A DNA stretch of 64,000 nucleotides from Rhabdophis nuchalis (taxonomy: Eukaryota > Chordata > Lepidosauria > Squamata > Natricidae). Below the pieces are notes generated by a model. That model was not told the DNA's origin. It worked only from the letters and a program-made list of their open reading frames with translations, and did not search any database. Each line of letters opens with the position of its first letter. Position 1 is the first letter of the stretch. Of this stretch, positions 1-11,936 are shown one piece after another. The stretch spans positions 245,116,419-245,180,418 of the forward strand of contig CM077643.1 in assembly GCA_039707465.1 (NCBI GenBank), read 5' to 3'. Position numbers and translations under genes: made by a program.

Positions 1-574
1 GGGATGACCAAGTCAAAGAGGATGACCTGTTTGATTAGAGAAAATGTAATATCTACATTGATTGCTGATTGGAAGCCCTTTATGGAATTTTTGTACAAAA
101 CAGAAAAAATGAACTTGATCTATGGTTCTGAAGATTAGCTAGATAGAATAAAGAAAGAAGAAAGTCTCAATGTAATTTCAAAAAAGAGATGGAGGAGAGA
201 CCAGGTTGAGCACATGGGAGGGGTGAAATGTGTTATCACTCATGAGTCCCTGCACACCCACAAAGATCTAGATCTAGCCCACCTTGAATGCCTTCTTAAT
301 CAGATTAATGTCAAAGGGTGGGGAAATCAAGAGATTCAGGGAGTTAAAATGAGTATAAATATTTATTGCAAGCTTAAGCTCTCTACAAGAATCTGACCAA
401 CTAACGGTCAAGGAAAATTAGCAGGAGATAAGGGAGGCATGGTCTGGACTTAGATGTCTTGTGGGTGCACTGGACTAATGATGCGTTTCACCTCTCCCTC
501 AGGTTCAGCCTGGTCAATTACTACTGGAGATAATCTACAATTGTCCTTGAACCTGTTACACAGAAGATCAGAAG
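1..574. other. Unique AT-rich DNA, no gene seen
   Basis: Short open frames only, with no recognisable domain and no repeat match I know. Nothing supports a gene. Confidence 0.5.
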
Positions 575-780
575 CCACTTCTTTATATTATTTTTTTAAT
601 CTTTTCTATTTGTTTTCTTATTTTTTTCTTTTCTTTTATCTTTTGTACTTTAACTTTCTCTTTTATTTCTGCCATTTTCTTTTTTTTTCTTACACCATTT
701 CAACTTGTATCTTCTTTTTAAAACTTCCAATAAGATCATATATTTATTTTTTCAAACGAAATATTTTTGTTTCTTTGTAG
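575..780 (+). other. Pyrimidine-rich tract ending in an AG
   Basis: About 200 bases dominated by T and C end in TTTCTTTGTAG at 770-780, which resembles a splice acceptor. The open frame that follows (to 1055) has no recognisable protein domain, so an exon is not supported. It could equally be a low-complexity tract. Confidence 0.35.
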
Positions 781-1683
781 TGCAAACTTGGACCACCCAG
801 TTTAGGGTAGCAGATTCAGGACAAAGAAAAAGAAGTAGCTCTTTGCACGGTGCACAATATGTTATTGTCAGGGGATTTACTGATGGCCAGCCAAGGACTC
901 GAAAACCTGGTAAAGGCAATTATGCAGATTCTCAGAGAACAAGACTGTCAAAAGCTCCAAGACACAATGGTTGTCAGAAACAGAGGCAGCATGCTTCTCT
1001 CCTAGCTGCTGGGAAGCCCATTTGCCCTCATATCCTGCTTATGGAACTCCCATAGACCACCGGTTGGGCGATTACTCACCCTGGGAACAAATTGCTGCTG
1101 TTGTGTGATCCTGTCAAGTTCTTTTGATTTTGCATCTGAAGGTCAAGTACAAACTTGCTGGTGCAGATGAAATGACACCCAGTGGTTTGTTCAGCCTTGG
1201 AACTAATTAATTAATCCGAGTGTAGGAGGAGATGTAAAGGGAGCGGAGATGAGACAGGAACGTCTCCCAATCTAATCCGCACAGCGGGAAACTTGTCAAA
1301 TCAGTTGAACTGACCTGCAGATTCTTCCTAGAAAGTTCCCGGTAGCAAGTAATCTAAAAGGGGGGGGGGGGTGAAGACACCCCAAAGCTTGGGTGCTGTC
1401 CCAACAGCCCATCTAAAAAGCAGCCAACAGACCAATTTGGAAAGTGATGAAATACATGCAAGTAACAAAAATTAATATCCATCTAAATTACATTTTGTTG
1501 TTTCCATCTGCCCTAAGCTGTTTTCTGGAATAGAGACCTTGGCTTGAGAAATACATTCTCACTCTCCTAATGAAATTACACAATAATACAATGAAACACA
1601 TTTGTTGCACTAAATAGGCGACCTTCTTCCCCTTTACCTAGAACTGGTGACTGATAATAGGTAGGAAAGAATATGGTACAGTG
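781..1683. other. Unique DNA with a short poly-G run
   Basis: No gene or known repeat is seen. A run of G lies at about 1362-1371. Confidence 0.45.
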
Positions 1684-1938
1684 CAGTGGTGGGTTCCTAT
1701 TGGTTCGGACCGGTTCAGCCAAACCGGTAGTGGTTTGGCAGCCTGGGTCACTGGAACCAGCAGTGAACCAGGTCTGCCATACCCCCGAACCGGTTCTCCA
1801 GGGGGCGCCGCCATCTAGTTTTTTGCTTCTGCGCATGCACAGAACAATTTTCGTTGTACTGTGCATGTGCGCACAGCACGCATCAACCACGCCCATGAGC
1901 ATCAAATGCGCCATAGTGGTTGCCGGAACCCACCCCTC
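1684..1938. mobile_element. Non-autonomous hAT-like element, CAGTGGTGGG family
   Basis: The left end reads CAGTGGTGGGTTCC and the right end is its near complement GGAACCCACCCCTC. An 8-bp TSD flanks it: GTACAGTG (1676-1683) and ATACAGTG (1939-1946). Terminal inverted repeats beginning CAG and 8-bp TSDs are the hAT signature. It holds no transposase frame. It carries AACCGGTT at 1788-1795. Confidence 0.8.
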
Positions 1939-3189
1939 ATACAGTGGTTAATGATGGATAATTTTAATCATTGCTAGGAAGAGGAGGGGGAAATGGTTCT
2001 GATAAAGTCTTTTCCTCATGTTTCCTGCACAATTTTCTTAACAGACAGGGTTGCAAATAAGGGGTGTAAAGTTCCCAATCAGTGTGGCCAGGCACACAAT
2101 AATTTTTAACGATAGGATTTTCTGAACATTCTGCCTTACTGATCAGCTCAAGATGCCAAGTGGAAGAAAAAGATGAAGAATGGCCAGTCTGAAAGTGTTT
2201 GGCTCATCTTCAAATATAACGATGGTCTTCCAAGTCCTAAATAATTTAATGTGGCTTCAGGATGTTTTAATTGGCAGAGGCAAAGAAAGGAGGCGGATCT
2301 GAGTTGCTTAATGCCACATAATGCTCATTTAAACAGAGGCAAGCTTAGATCATATCTCAGGTGTCCTGACACTTCATTCTCCCTTCCACATCCCACTGAT
2401 TTTTTATTAATTTATTTATCAGCCCTGAATGATGGATCATTGCTGATTTCATTTAGATGCTGTATAACTTTCCTGTTCTTTACCTGTCAGTTTGACAAGC
2501 GTGCAGTGATTAATTAGCGAATCTTCGCAATGTTCTCTTACTATTCCTGCTTAGTCCATGCTAGAATTGCCTGCACATTTTTTAAAAAAAAAGAAAGATG
2601 AAAGAGTTCATTATTATTAATTATGGAACTGGTGAAATAATACAGCCAGGAGTCATGTTAAATTCACATCCTAGAGAATCAAGATATTTGCTGACTATTT
2701 TGAGTTTTATTCAAAAGGTTAAACATGATGGATCTGATTGCTTTTGCTGACATTAACCTTTTGACTCTGAAAATTAGCAAGGGAGGGAAGATCCTAATCA
2801 ACCAAGAATACAGTCATACCTATGCATCTTTATAAGTCATTACACATTACTTTCAAGATTTATAGTCCAAATCTTCTGTCCATTTCTGAAGCAATGAAAC
2901 ACTAGGTAGGATTGTTTCCCTCCCACAAATGCATTTCCTGCTCTTGACTTCAGACTAGATATAGTCTACATTGCCTTATCTGGTTTCCTTCCTCCAGCTC
3001 TTCTCTTCTTACCTTCTAATAGTCAGCCAGGTTAGATTCCCATCTTCTGGAACTACAAGAAACTTCTCAAGAGGGAAGTTGTAGAAGGTGAATCTTAAGA
3101 CCCCAATGTTCAGACAGTTTTCTTCAAACTGTCCCTTTTTAAAGCGGTGCCAACCAGGTGGGATTGTTGCAAAGATAGTTAACATCTAA
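1939..3189. other. Unique DNA, no gene seen
   Basis: AT-rich sequence with only short, featureless open frames. No family is recognised. Confidence 0.45.
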
Positions 3190-3540
3190 AGGTAGTCTTC
3201 GACTGACGATCACAACTGAATTTCTGTTGCTAAGCAAGACAGTTGTTAAGTGAATTCTGTCCCAGTGTACAACCTTTCCTGCCACAGTTGTTAAGTGGTT
3301 CATTGCAGTTAAGTTAGTAACATGGTTGTGAAGTGAATCTGGCTTCCCCATTGACTTTGCTTGTCCGAAAGTTGCAAAAGGTGATCACATGACCCCGGGA
3401 TACTGCAACCATCATAAGTACATGCCAACTGCCAAAAGCATCTGAATTTTGATCACATTGGTTTTGGGGATGCTACAACAATTGGAAGTATGAAAAACAG
3501 TGATAAGAACTTTTTTCAGTGCCATTGTAACCTCAAATGG
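3190..3540 (+). repeat. Dispersed DNA repeat, AGGTAGTCYTCGACT family
   Basis: This copy shares a long consensus with copies at about 19871-20509 and in 40551-42168. Common words are GTTGTTAAGTGAAT, CTTCCCCATTGACTTTGC, GATCACATGACC and GGGGATGCTACAAC. The best-preserved copy has inverted CAGGTAGT ends flanked by TA, so I infer a non-autonomous TIR DNA transposon. The right end here has decayed. It has no coding capacity. Confidence 0.7.
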
Positions 3541-4070
3541 TTACAATGGTTACTTCAGCAATGGGGCAAAGATGCTTAGTAAGTCTCAGAGAAACACCAG
3601 GGTGTTCATTAATGCAAATTTTCTTACATAAAAAAGGTGCCATGTTTAATTCAATAGTAGCTTGAAATATATTGTTGGAGTCAGTTGATACTAACATTTG
3701 TGTACTGCTTTCCACTTGCCTTGGAATGCAATGAATGGAAAATTATCAATGGACTGGCGATTTAAAAAATGAAGCACGGGTGGATCCTAGAAATTATAGA
3801 CTGATTAGCTTTATATTTGTTCTGGAAAAGTGAGTGGGAGAACATTGGGTAACATAAAAATATTTACCTTAAATTGGGAAAAATCTTGCTGAAGGAAAGT
3901 CAATACAGAGTTTACAAAGAAAACCAAGAATCACATAGTGGGAGTCATGGTCTCTTTACACCTTCAGTAGTCTTTTTGTAAAGTTCTTCCAAAGTGATCC
4001 AAGAGCAAATATAGCAACAGTAGGAAAAGAAGTAGCATCTCTAATGGATTGATATTGAAGGGTGTCAGTA
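3541..4070. other. Unique DNA, no gene seen
   Basis: No domain or repeat recognised. The last 5 bases (CAGTA, 4066-4070) are the TSD of the following LTR. Confidence 0.45.
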
Positions 4071-4782
4071 TGTCATGTCCCCATCAGAGCCTGAATCTTC
4101 AGAGGAAGATGAACTGGAGCTGGAGCAGATGGATATCAAGGGGGTTCATTGGCTTTGGAGAATGTGGAGAAAAGCAGGCTGAGGCAGCTTGTAGCAGGGA
4201 GGAATGGGGGCAGGATGACCAAGAGAGGACAAGCAGCGGAAATGAGGAGTGACGGAGTTCAGGTGATGAGCAAGGACTGCCACCTCCTTATCCCTGAGCA
4301 CAGAGAGTGGAGAGAAGGTGGGAATAGCGGAGACCGACCTAATGACTTTGAAGGAGAATGTCCCACCCCTTTTCACAAGGCACAACTGAGATTTAAGGAG
4401 ATGCTGTGGTTTGTTGGGAACAAATGCTGAATTTGTAGAGGTTTGTGTGCCATTGAAGACATTTGGAGTTTGCAGGGCTGCTTGCTTCTTCCTTGCTTCG
4501 TGAACTCAGAGTCTTGTCCCTTACTTTATGAACGCATTGCTTTTTCCTTGCTTTGTGGATTCATTGTTTGTTCCTTGCCTCAGGGACTCATTTCCCTGTT
4601 CCTTTGTTTGCTGGACTGTGTACAGTGTGTGGGTGTGCGTGTGTGTGTGTACGTGCATGCACTTTGCTCTGGGATTTGCCAAGAATGTGGGAGCATTTGG
4701 GGAAATTTGGAGCATTAAAGGGGAGTTTGAACTTTCAGCTGTCTGTGTGGCCTTTGTGCCTTGTCCTGGGTCATCACACACA
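4071..4782 (+). mobile_element. Solo LTR (712 bp) with a 5-bp TSD
   Basis: The segment begins TGTCATGTCC and ends ATCACACACA, so it has the TG...CA termini of an LTR. It is flanked by exact CAGTA duplications (4066-4070, 4783-4787). No second LTR, gag or pol frame is adjacent, which fits LTR-LTR recombination leaving a solo copy. A (GT)n run at 4622-4651 lies inside. The first 60 bases resemble the start of the LTR-like segment at 60241. Superfamily is not certain: 5-bp TSDs are usual for Gypsy elements and some retroviruses. Confidence 0.65.
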
Positions 4783-4787
4783 CAGTA

Positions 4788-6104
4788 CTATGACTGATCA
4801 TAGATAGGATATGTAGTGACGAGCAGCATGATGAAACTATCCACAGAGCTAACTAGTTCCCATTCTCTGGATTTTTCCATTCTCAATATCCTAAAAATTT
4901 CCACATGAAAATGTTTGGGAAAGTGCCATAAATTATAAGGCAACCATATAATGTAATGTTAGACCCATATTCTCCATGAGATGATCTCCTCCTGTACAAG
5001 ACTTTCATGACAGTCTTAGATATTCAATGGGGCATTTTTTTCAAGTGCAACCTTGGTACATCTAATCCCAACAGCTAATTCTATGCAGGACCTGTACTCC
5101 CTGGAATGAATTGCTGTTGAAATTGACTTAGTGCCTTGTCTTATTAAAATTTAGGAGGGAGGTTGAAACCTACAATTTCATCTTCTAAATTTATTGAGGT
5201 TCTTAGAATTCAGCTATAATGTTAGTTTTCAAATTTAGAGTGATATTGGTATTTTATCTACTATATGTATTATTTATCCCAGAACAATTGAAGTGGGCAG
5301 CGTATATATACAGTATATACCTTTAAGTTAATAAATAAAATCCAATTTGCCGCACTTGAAAATAGTTATTGTACAACTCAAAGATGAAGTAGTGCAATAA
5401 CAATGGAGTATGTCATCTTAGAAAACTTTATGCTTGACAAATATTTTGATTCAGAACTCCTATATTCCCAGAACTACTGGGAATGCAATGTCAAGGAATT
5501 TGGAAGGGTCCAAATTATCTTCATTTGCAGTAACCCAAGACTGTGAGCACATATAATCTCAAAGTTTCTTTTGAAGGTTTCCTAGAGCTCACCAAGATGA
5601 TGAGGTTAAATTTGATTAAATTTGAGGTTAAATCATCCACTGAAGAACAAAATACTAATTTCCCACTGACTTTGGAGGAGAAGGAGTGGCGCAGAATCAT
5701 GAATGGGACTAGAGCTCACAGTCTCCTAGTTTCTAGCCTGATGCCTTAACCAAACTCTCTGCTGTCTCTTTCTCTTTAATACTTATACACAGAGAAATAA
5801 TACCCAGAGCTGAAGAGTAAGAAAAGCAATCCTTATCTCTTTCATGATGTCATTATTCCATTTATAGCTATGCATGGAAGACAACACCAATTAAGAACAG
5901 AATGGTAATTTGCCCCCCAAATTACCAATTCCTGCTTTAGAATAAAGAAGATTAAAATCCAGAAATCCATAATCATGGTTTGTAAAATTATACATAAATT
6001 GAGAGAAGTGGTTTGGGAGAGAAGGTCATTTTTCATAATAATACATAATCTAACTTCATGTATGAAAATGGAACTATACATGATTTTAGGCACAGAAATA
6101 GAAG
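4788..6104. other. Unique DNA with one old repeat scrap
   Basis: No gene is seen. At about 5685-5760 the words ACTAGAGCTCACAGTCTCCT and GATGCCTTAACCA match the 3' part of an old dispersed repeat seen better at 34988-35215 and 39690-39805. Confidence 0.45.
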
Positions 6105-6112
6105 CACTGCTT

Positions 6113-6485
6113 CAGTGGTGGGATTCAAATAATTTAAGAACCGGTTCTCTGCCCTAATGACCAGCTGGGTAGGCATGGCTCGGTGGTCATGTGACTGGGT
6201 GGGTGTGGCCAATTTAATGTCACTCACATTGATGGGCACTTTGCCTTAGCTGTTACAATGTAATAAGGGTTAACCAGAGAGGCAGTTTCTGTAATCAGGG
6301 TAATAAAAATTACACTAGAAACAACACCAGAATGTTCTTTCCTGCCTTCCTTACAGGATTAGCCCTGTAAAGTGGGGTGGGGGGAACAAAATGAGATTTC
6401 TTCCAACAACCGGTTCTCCGAACTGCTTAGAAAGTTAACAACCGGTTCTCCCGAATAGGTGCAAACTGGCTGAAACCCACCACTG
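6113..6485. mobile_element. Non-autonomous hAT-like element with perfect TSD
   Basis: Ends are CAGTGGTGGGATTC and GAAACCCACCACTG. The 8-bp TSD CACTGCTT is exact on both sides (6105-6112, 6486-6493). It has three copies of AACCGGTT (6139-6146, 6408-6415, 6440-6447). There is no transposase frame. At 373 bp it is one of the longer members here. Confidence 0.9.
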
Positions 6486-6705
6486 CACTGCTTGTAATTA
6501 AAATACAGACTGTCAATTCTTATCAACTTGAAATACTTTGAAAAGCTATTAGGTGTAAAGGATAAACTTGTCAGTTTGTATAGAACATAGTGTTTAGATA
6601 TTACTTTTAGGAACTTGAACATGTATAAAAATAAGAAATAACATCCCCCAAAACGGAATCGTAAAACAAGGTAGGGATTTCTGTTTTTCTCAAAAACAAG
6701 AGAAT

Positions 6706-7030
6706 TTTATTTATTTACTTATTCAATTTGAACTGCTTGCCCACCTTTCCCAAATGAGTCTACACAGCATACAACTGTTAAAAACAACAATTCAATAAAA
6801 AGTTAAAAACCAATAAAAGAAACATCTAAAACATCAGAAGCTGCTTAGAAAATAAAAATAACTATGGTTGATAGCCAAACTCCATTGTTGTGTCAAGCTC
6901 AAGAAAACCACTGTAAAAATTGCCCATCATTGTTGGAACCCCAAGCACATAGCAGAGCTATGCCTTCAGGACCTTCCTAAAGACCACCAAGGTCCAGGCC
7001 AATCTAAATTATGGGGTATGATGATGTTCT
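6706..7030 (-). mobile_element. Old LINE 3' end (L3/L2-like)
   Basis: The segment opens with a TTTATTTACTTATTCAATTT tail, then a diverged cACCTTTCCCAAATGAGTC box and an AATAAAAAGTTAAAAACC tract. This is the order seen in the minus-strand L3 3' UTRs elsewhere in the window. Later words such as CCTTCCTAAAGACCACCAAGG fit the C-terminal coding end. It is strongly diverged, so family assignment is tentative. Confidence 0.5.
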
Positions 7031-7216
7031 AAAGCAGTATTTCTCAACATTGATAGGGTTTAGAAGTGTGGTCCTCAACTCCCTGCCTTTAAGCTTGCCT
7101 TATAACTCTAGGGGCAAACCTGGCATCTGTACCCTTGTTCCTTAACCTGATGTCCTTTGGATATGTCAGAACTAGCAGGAATTCTGGGAGCTTTAATCCC
7201 AATTTCTGCGAGCTTT

Positions 7217-7232
7217 AATCCCAATTTATTTG
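7217..7232. repeat. Left TSD of the outer L1
   Basis: AATCCCAATTTATTTG is repeated exactly at 9244-9259 and brackets the whole L1 nest. Confidence 0.85.
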
Positions 7233-7284
7233 TAAAAGGCGAAAGATTTATATGATCTGAAGAGAAACAAAAATTATGGGACAT

Positions 7285-7830
7285 TAATATGGTGGATTAT
7301 GCAGAATATTTTGAAAAAGAGGATAAAGTTTACCCCACAGTTGTTTTTTTTAGGTATAATAACAGGTTATAGAGTCTAAACTGATATTAAATTTAATAAC
7401 TGCAGCTAGACGTTTGGTGGCGCAATACTGGAAGAAGGAAGATTTGCCGACTATTGAAGAGTGGACATTAAAAGTAGTCAACCTAGTGGAAATGGCAAAA
7501 ATCTCAGCATACTTGAAAGATTATTCTCAAGAAAGATATTTATTGGAATGGGAAAGATGGATTGAATATACTCAAAATAAATATAAGACTAACAAGTTTA
7601 AAATAGCTTATGAATGGATGGAAGTGGAATGTATTTACATTTATATATAATTGAAAAAAGGGGAGTTAAAGGGTCAAGGGAGGGATTGGGAATTACAGAT
7701 AGTTAGTTAATGTTAGCAAATGATTCTTAGACGTTATATCCTGTATTTTGCTCTGGGAAGTCAGTGAGGGGGTGGGGTGAGGGAGGGAAATACTTGTAAA
7801 ATGATAAAATAAATAAACCTTTTTTATAAT
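7285..7830 (+). mobile_element. 5'-truncated L1 nested in an older L1
   Basis: The frame at 7414-7650 reads LVAQYWKKEDLPTIEEW and EWERWIEYTQNKYK, the usual end of vertebrate L1 ORF2. The 3' UTR ends TAAAATAAATAAACC followed by a T/A-rich tail. An exact 17-bp TSD, CAAAAATTATGGGACAT, flanks it (7268-7284, 7831-7847). The outer L1 sequence resumes immediately after. No endonuclease or RT core remains. Confidence 0.88.
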
Positions 7831-8115
7831 CAAAAATTATGGGACATGGTGTTTAGAGAAATTAGAGCACTTTTGAATGTCAATTTAGACAATTTAGAAT
7901 TACATTACTGTTGCTGGTGGAAAAACAGGATATAAATGAAACAAAAAAAGGAATTGATTGTAAATTTGATAACGTCAGCTAGATTAGCAATGGCTAAATA
8001 TTGGGGACGAAATTGGGATATTCAAAGAAAGGAGTGGTATAATGAAATTTGGAGTATGACAACAAATGATAAATTAACAACAGAAATTAAATTTCAAAAA
8101 GAGATGATTAAAGCA

Positions 8116-8199
<84 letters not shown>
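8116..8199. repeat. (AAT)n microsatellite, L3 3' tail
   Basis: About 28 uninterrupted AAT units sit at the 3' end of a minus-strand L3 LINE. The poly-Asn frame across it is an artefact. Confidence 0.9.
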
Positions 8200-8957
8200 T
8201 TTTAATTTATAACCCGCGCTCTCTCCCCGAAGGGACTCGAGGCGGGGCACAGGGAATTAAAAATACAATTAAAAACCACAAACAATTACAATATTAAAAC
8301 GAATTAAACTAACCCTGGGCTAAAACCCATATAAAACTAAAACTAAACCTTAAAATCCCTTAAAAAACAGTTTAATTACCCTAGGCCGGCCAAGCAGAAG
8401 AAGTGTGTTTTTAATTTTTGTCGGAAGGAGCGGAGGTCCGTAGTTGTTCTAATATCGGGGGGAAGGTCGTTCCAGAGGGTCGGGCCCACCACAGAGAAGG
8501 CCCTTCCCCTGGGCGTCGCCCGCTGGCACAGCCTAGTGGACGGCACCCAGAGAAGTCCCTCTCTGTGGGAGTGAATCGGCTGCAGGGATGTATGGGGCAG
8601 GATGCGATCCCGCAGATAGCTAGGTCCCGTGCCATGGAGCGCTTTGAAGATGATAACCAACACCTTGAAGCGCACCCGAAAGACGACAGGCAGCCAATGC
8701 AGCTTGCGCAGGAGCGGTGTTACATGGGAAAACCTAGAGGTTGCGGCTGCATTCTGGACAAGCTGAAGCCTTCGGGTGCACCTCAAGGGGAGCCCCATGT
8801 ATAGAGCATTGCAGTAGTCCAGTCGGGATGTCACGAGGACATGAGTGACTGTGCAAAGGGCATCCCGGTCCAATAGGGGACGCAACTGGCGAACCAGGCG
8901 AACCTGGTAAAACGCCCTCCTGGCCACGGCTATCACTTGATCTTCCATTGACAATAA
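8116..8957 (-). mobile_element. 5'-truncated L3/CR1-clade LINE
   Basis: On the minus strand the frame (8376-8950) reads VARRAFYQVRLVRQLRP, LDYCNALYMGLPLRCTRR, LRKLHWLPVVFRVRFKVL and GPTLWNDLPPDIRTTTDL, the C-terminal domain after RT. It matches the intact copy at 61210-64000 closely, but residues after LVQNAAA are missing. A 3' UTR with ACTCGAGGCGGGGCACAGG leads into the AAT tail. The outer L1 resumes at AATGAAATATGGGG. It has no RT core, so it is dead. Confidence 0.9.
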
Positions 8958-9259
8958 TGAAATATGGGGAGTTTTTATAAAATCAATGATGGTGGAAGGC
9001 AAAGGGAATAAACCTACTGAAGAATATATGTTGCTTTGGAGGGGATAAGGGCACAATTAGAATATATTGTATATCTTTCAGTTATTATAGACAAAGAAAC
9101 ATAAAGGGAAAACAAGGTCTCTGGGAGGCGGGGGTGCACTGTAATAGTTGTTGTTTTTTCCTTTTTCCTTTTCCTTTCTTTTTTTTTGTATTTACTATGT
9201 TTATATTATTTGTATTTTAAAAAATAAAATTTATTTTTAAAAAAATCCCAATTTATTTG

Positions 9260-10066
9260 GAGAACATCAAATTGAGGAAGCCTGTCCTAGGCTAAGGAAT
9301 CACCTTTAGCAAACGGATTACAAAAGCTGGAGTATCAGTTTTGTAACAGATGTGTTTTATGCATCTGCAATATATATCCTTCCTTCACAACCTGCTAAGT
9401 AGCCAAAGTGATAAGTACCTGCATATGCCTCCTTCTTCCTCTTTATTACCAACACTAACATCAACGTCTGGACGTTTTATCATTAAGTACGGCAGCCTAT
9501 TGTATTGTTATGTGTAGATAAAATATAGTTGCTAAGAAACACCAGGATTAACATGCTGACAGAGCAACCTTCCTTTGATAATTTAGGCATCAGTTGTCTG
9601 CATCTCTAATTGGCAAGGAAATAATTTCCGGAGAAAAGCTGTCAGCCTGGGGGGGAAAAAAGGGGAAAAAACCCCCCAACCCTCAACACTGGATGTTATG
9701 AATGAATGAGAATAGTCTCTTTCCATGCCCATCCCTGAAATGGAGGGAAGGTTATCTATTTTGTTGATTTCAGATGCACATTGAGCTCACCTGAACCACC
9801 TGAAAAAGGTGTCTAAAAATCCAATTATTGCTAGATAATATCAGCCTTCATTGCACTCATTAAGAACATGGGGCCTTTGGCTGATGTTAAATAGGGTTGC
9901 AGGAACAGGAATTATGTCTATATGTGTCTTCAGAATGCACCCACAGCTCTGAAGCAGGTGAACTAACACCTGGAAATAGGTTTTAATCCTTCAAACTGAG
10001 AGGTGTACAAAAATATCAAATGAATTAAATCATGTTAGCATTTAAAAGAACAAAGCAAAGAAGATG
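9260..10066. other. Unique DNA, no gene seen
   Basis: AT-rich sequence with a poly-G/poly-A stretch near 9651-9676. No domain or repeat is recognised. Confidence 0.45.
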
Positions 10067-10140
10067 AGCTTTGGTGGTGCAGTGATTAAGGTGTGGTATC
10101 ACAGGCAAACTTTGCCCCCAGCCTGGAGTTTCTGATTGCA
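10067..10140 (+). mobile_element. Possible SINE head fragment
   Basis: TTTGGTGGTGCAGTGATTAA followed by GGTATCACAGGC resembles the tRNA-derived head of the SINE at 20008-20246 (GAGATGGCGCAGTGGGTAGA). No body or tail follows, and the match is short. Confidence 0.35.
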
Positions 10141-11860
10141 GTAAGAAGAAAAAACACTACTCAAAGAAGGGTTCATCATTTGGAGCAATGGATATTGCTG
10201 ATGAGCCAGATGTCATGGTGGCAAATGAAACTTCTGTCTCAAGTTTTGCACCTTCAACCAAGCCCAACCTTCAAGCATCAGTCTCTGCACAAGATAAAAT
10301 GGAGGACCTATGAAGCAAACAGTCCTTGCCTTCTCCTCCTGCAGGGTACGGAACTGGACAGCATGAAAGTTAAAACTGAATCTTAGCAAGATAGAGATGT
10401 TATCTGCTTAGAGGTCATTAAGGTTGGTGCTGCTGGCTCTCAGCTGGGTTGTACTGTCCTTGAAGAATGAAGTCTGAGAGTCTCCTGGATTCATAGCTTC
10501 TACTTGATCAGGAACACGTTGGTCCAGCTCTCATCTTGAATCCTGCAATAGGATTCTCGTAGAGCTGGTTTTTAAGTCTATTATACTTTGACTTTAAAAC
10601 TCTATGTTACACATGGGAGTATCTTCCCCAAAAGAGTTTTGTCCATTGTGGGAGATGGACCAGAGAAGCAACGCTTCAGTCCTTTCCTTTTGGGGTATTA
10701 CCAGAGCACAACCCTTTTCCCAAGTTGTGCTCTGACAGTCCGATCATTCTGCAATATTCTGTCCCTGTGATCTGGGCATTCCCCCACTTCTGGAATCCAG
10801 GAGGACTATGAAAATGCTGCTATTTTGTTGGGCTTTGGGGGCGGGAAGGCTGAGGTGCCTATACTCTTTAAGGTGATTTATTGTTTAATGATATTTATGA
10901 ACTTTTCATAGAAACTGATTAACCTTTTCCACCCAATAAATTCAGCTTTCTATGCTACCTTTTTGATATCATACCCAACAATGAGAATCTCAGCTATTGG
11001 TTGATTATGGTTTGGGGAAGCTCATTGTTTTCTTGACCTATGTTTTTCCTGACTACCTAGGAAGGTCATTAGTGTGGAGGGATTTAGTTAAACTGTGACT
11101 TGTGTTTAGCCAGGCAGTACTCTCATTCCCCCCCTTCTTGAAACCCCTCCCTCAATCCCTACAAATGTGCCTACAGCAAAGTAATTAGGAAAAGCAATGA
11201 TGTAAATCCCCTATGATAAGCTTGTCCTATTTAGGGTACAACTACAGGCTGAACTTCAATAACACCTTTGACATAATCAAACATACTGGAGCCCTTTACA
11301 AAGCCATAAATTACTCACCTATAAAATAATGACTGCAGGGAATTAGGATAGCTTCCCCAAGCCCATTGATCAATGCTGGACTAAATGAGGCAGCAGGAAG
11401 GCTGCAGAGTGCCTTCGTTTCTTTCCCCCTCCTTCTTTCTCCTCTTCCCAGTCAGTCCTCTGCTGCCCTTAGAAACCTCCCCTCAAATGAGACAAGAAAA
11501 CAATGAGACCCACAACAAAATGTTGCAGCTGCAAAGTCAGGTTATTTCTCACTGCGATTGACTTGATGATTGGGTTCAGACAATATCTTTTACCTGATTT
11601 CTGAAGGATCTCATTTCCTTGCTTTGCAGAATATTTTGAATCGGAAGCAAGCCAAGTTCTCACAAAATGCTTCACCACAAAACATGAATTGAGGTTTAGG
11701 CTCCACAAGCTTAGCATCTTGTAAAGATACATCTCCTCAACCTTGTCCCGAATTGGTGAAGCAGGTTATATAGACCCAGTAATCTGCCGGAAGTGGAAAC
11801 TGGTACATAACAATCTGGTCCTTGATTGCTCTACCTTCCACCTTCTTTATAGGAATATTG
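10141..11860. other. Unique DNA, no gene seen
   Basis: Short frames without recognisable domains. No known repeat is evident. Confidence 0.45.
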
Positions 11861-11936
11861 CATTCATTCATTCATTCATTCATTCATTCATTCATTCATT
11901 CATTCATTCATTCATTCATTCATTCATTCATTCATT
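11861..11936. repeat. (CATT)n microsatellite
   Basis: About 19 tandem CATT/ATTC tetranucleotides. The FIHSFIHS peptide read through it is an artefact. Confidence 0.95.

Larger units (their letters stand above)
7233..9243 (+). mobile_element. 5'-truncated L1 (outer), holding two later insertions
   Basis: The L1 pieces are 7233-7267, 7831-8115 and about 8958-9243. The second encodes an ORF2 C-terminal region with TSARLAMAKYWGRN and EWYNEIW. The third continues with NEIWGVFIKSMM and ends in a pyrimidine-rich 3' UTR and AATAAAATTTATTTTTAAAA. A 16-bp TSD (7217-7232, 9244-9259) shows target-primed insertion. It is interrupted by another L1 (7285-7830) and by an L3 LINE (8116-8957), so it is the oldest layer. 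Long TSDs and an A-rich tail are typical of L1. Confidence 0.85.

Noticed and set aside
705..1055. Possible exon after a polypyrimidine tract and TTTGTAG
   Set aside because: The peptide has no recognisable domain and no matching donor or second exon is evident.
8116..8199. Poly-Asn protein
   Set aside because: Translation of an (AAT)n LINE tail.
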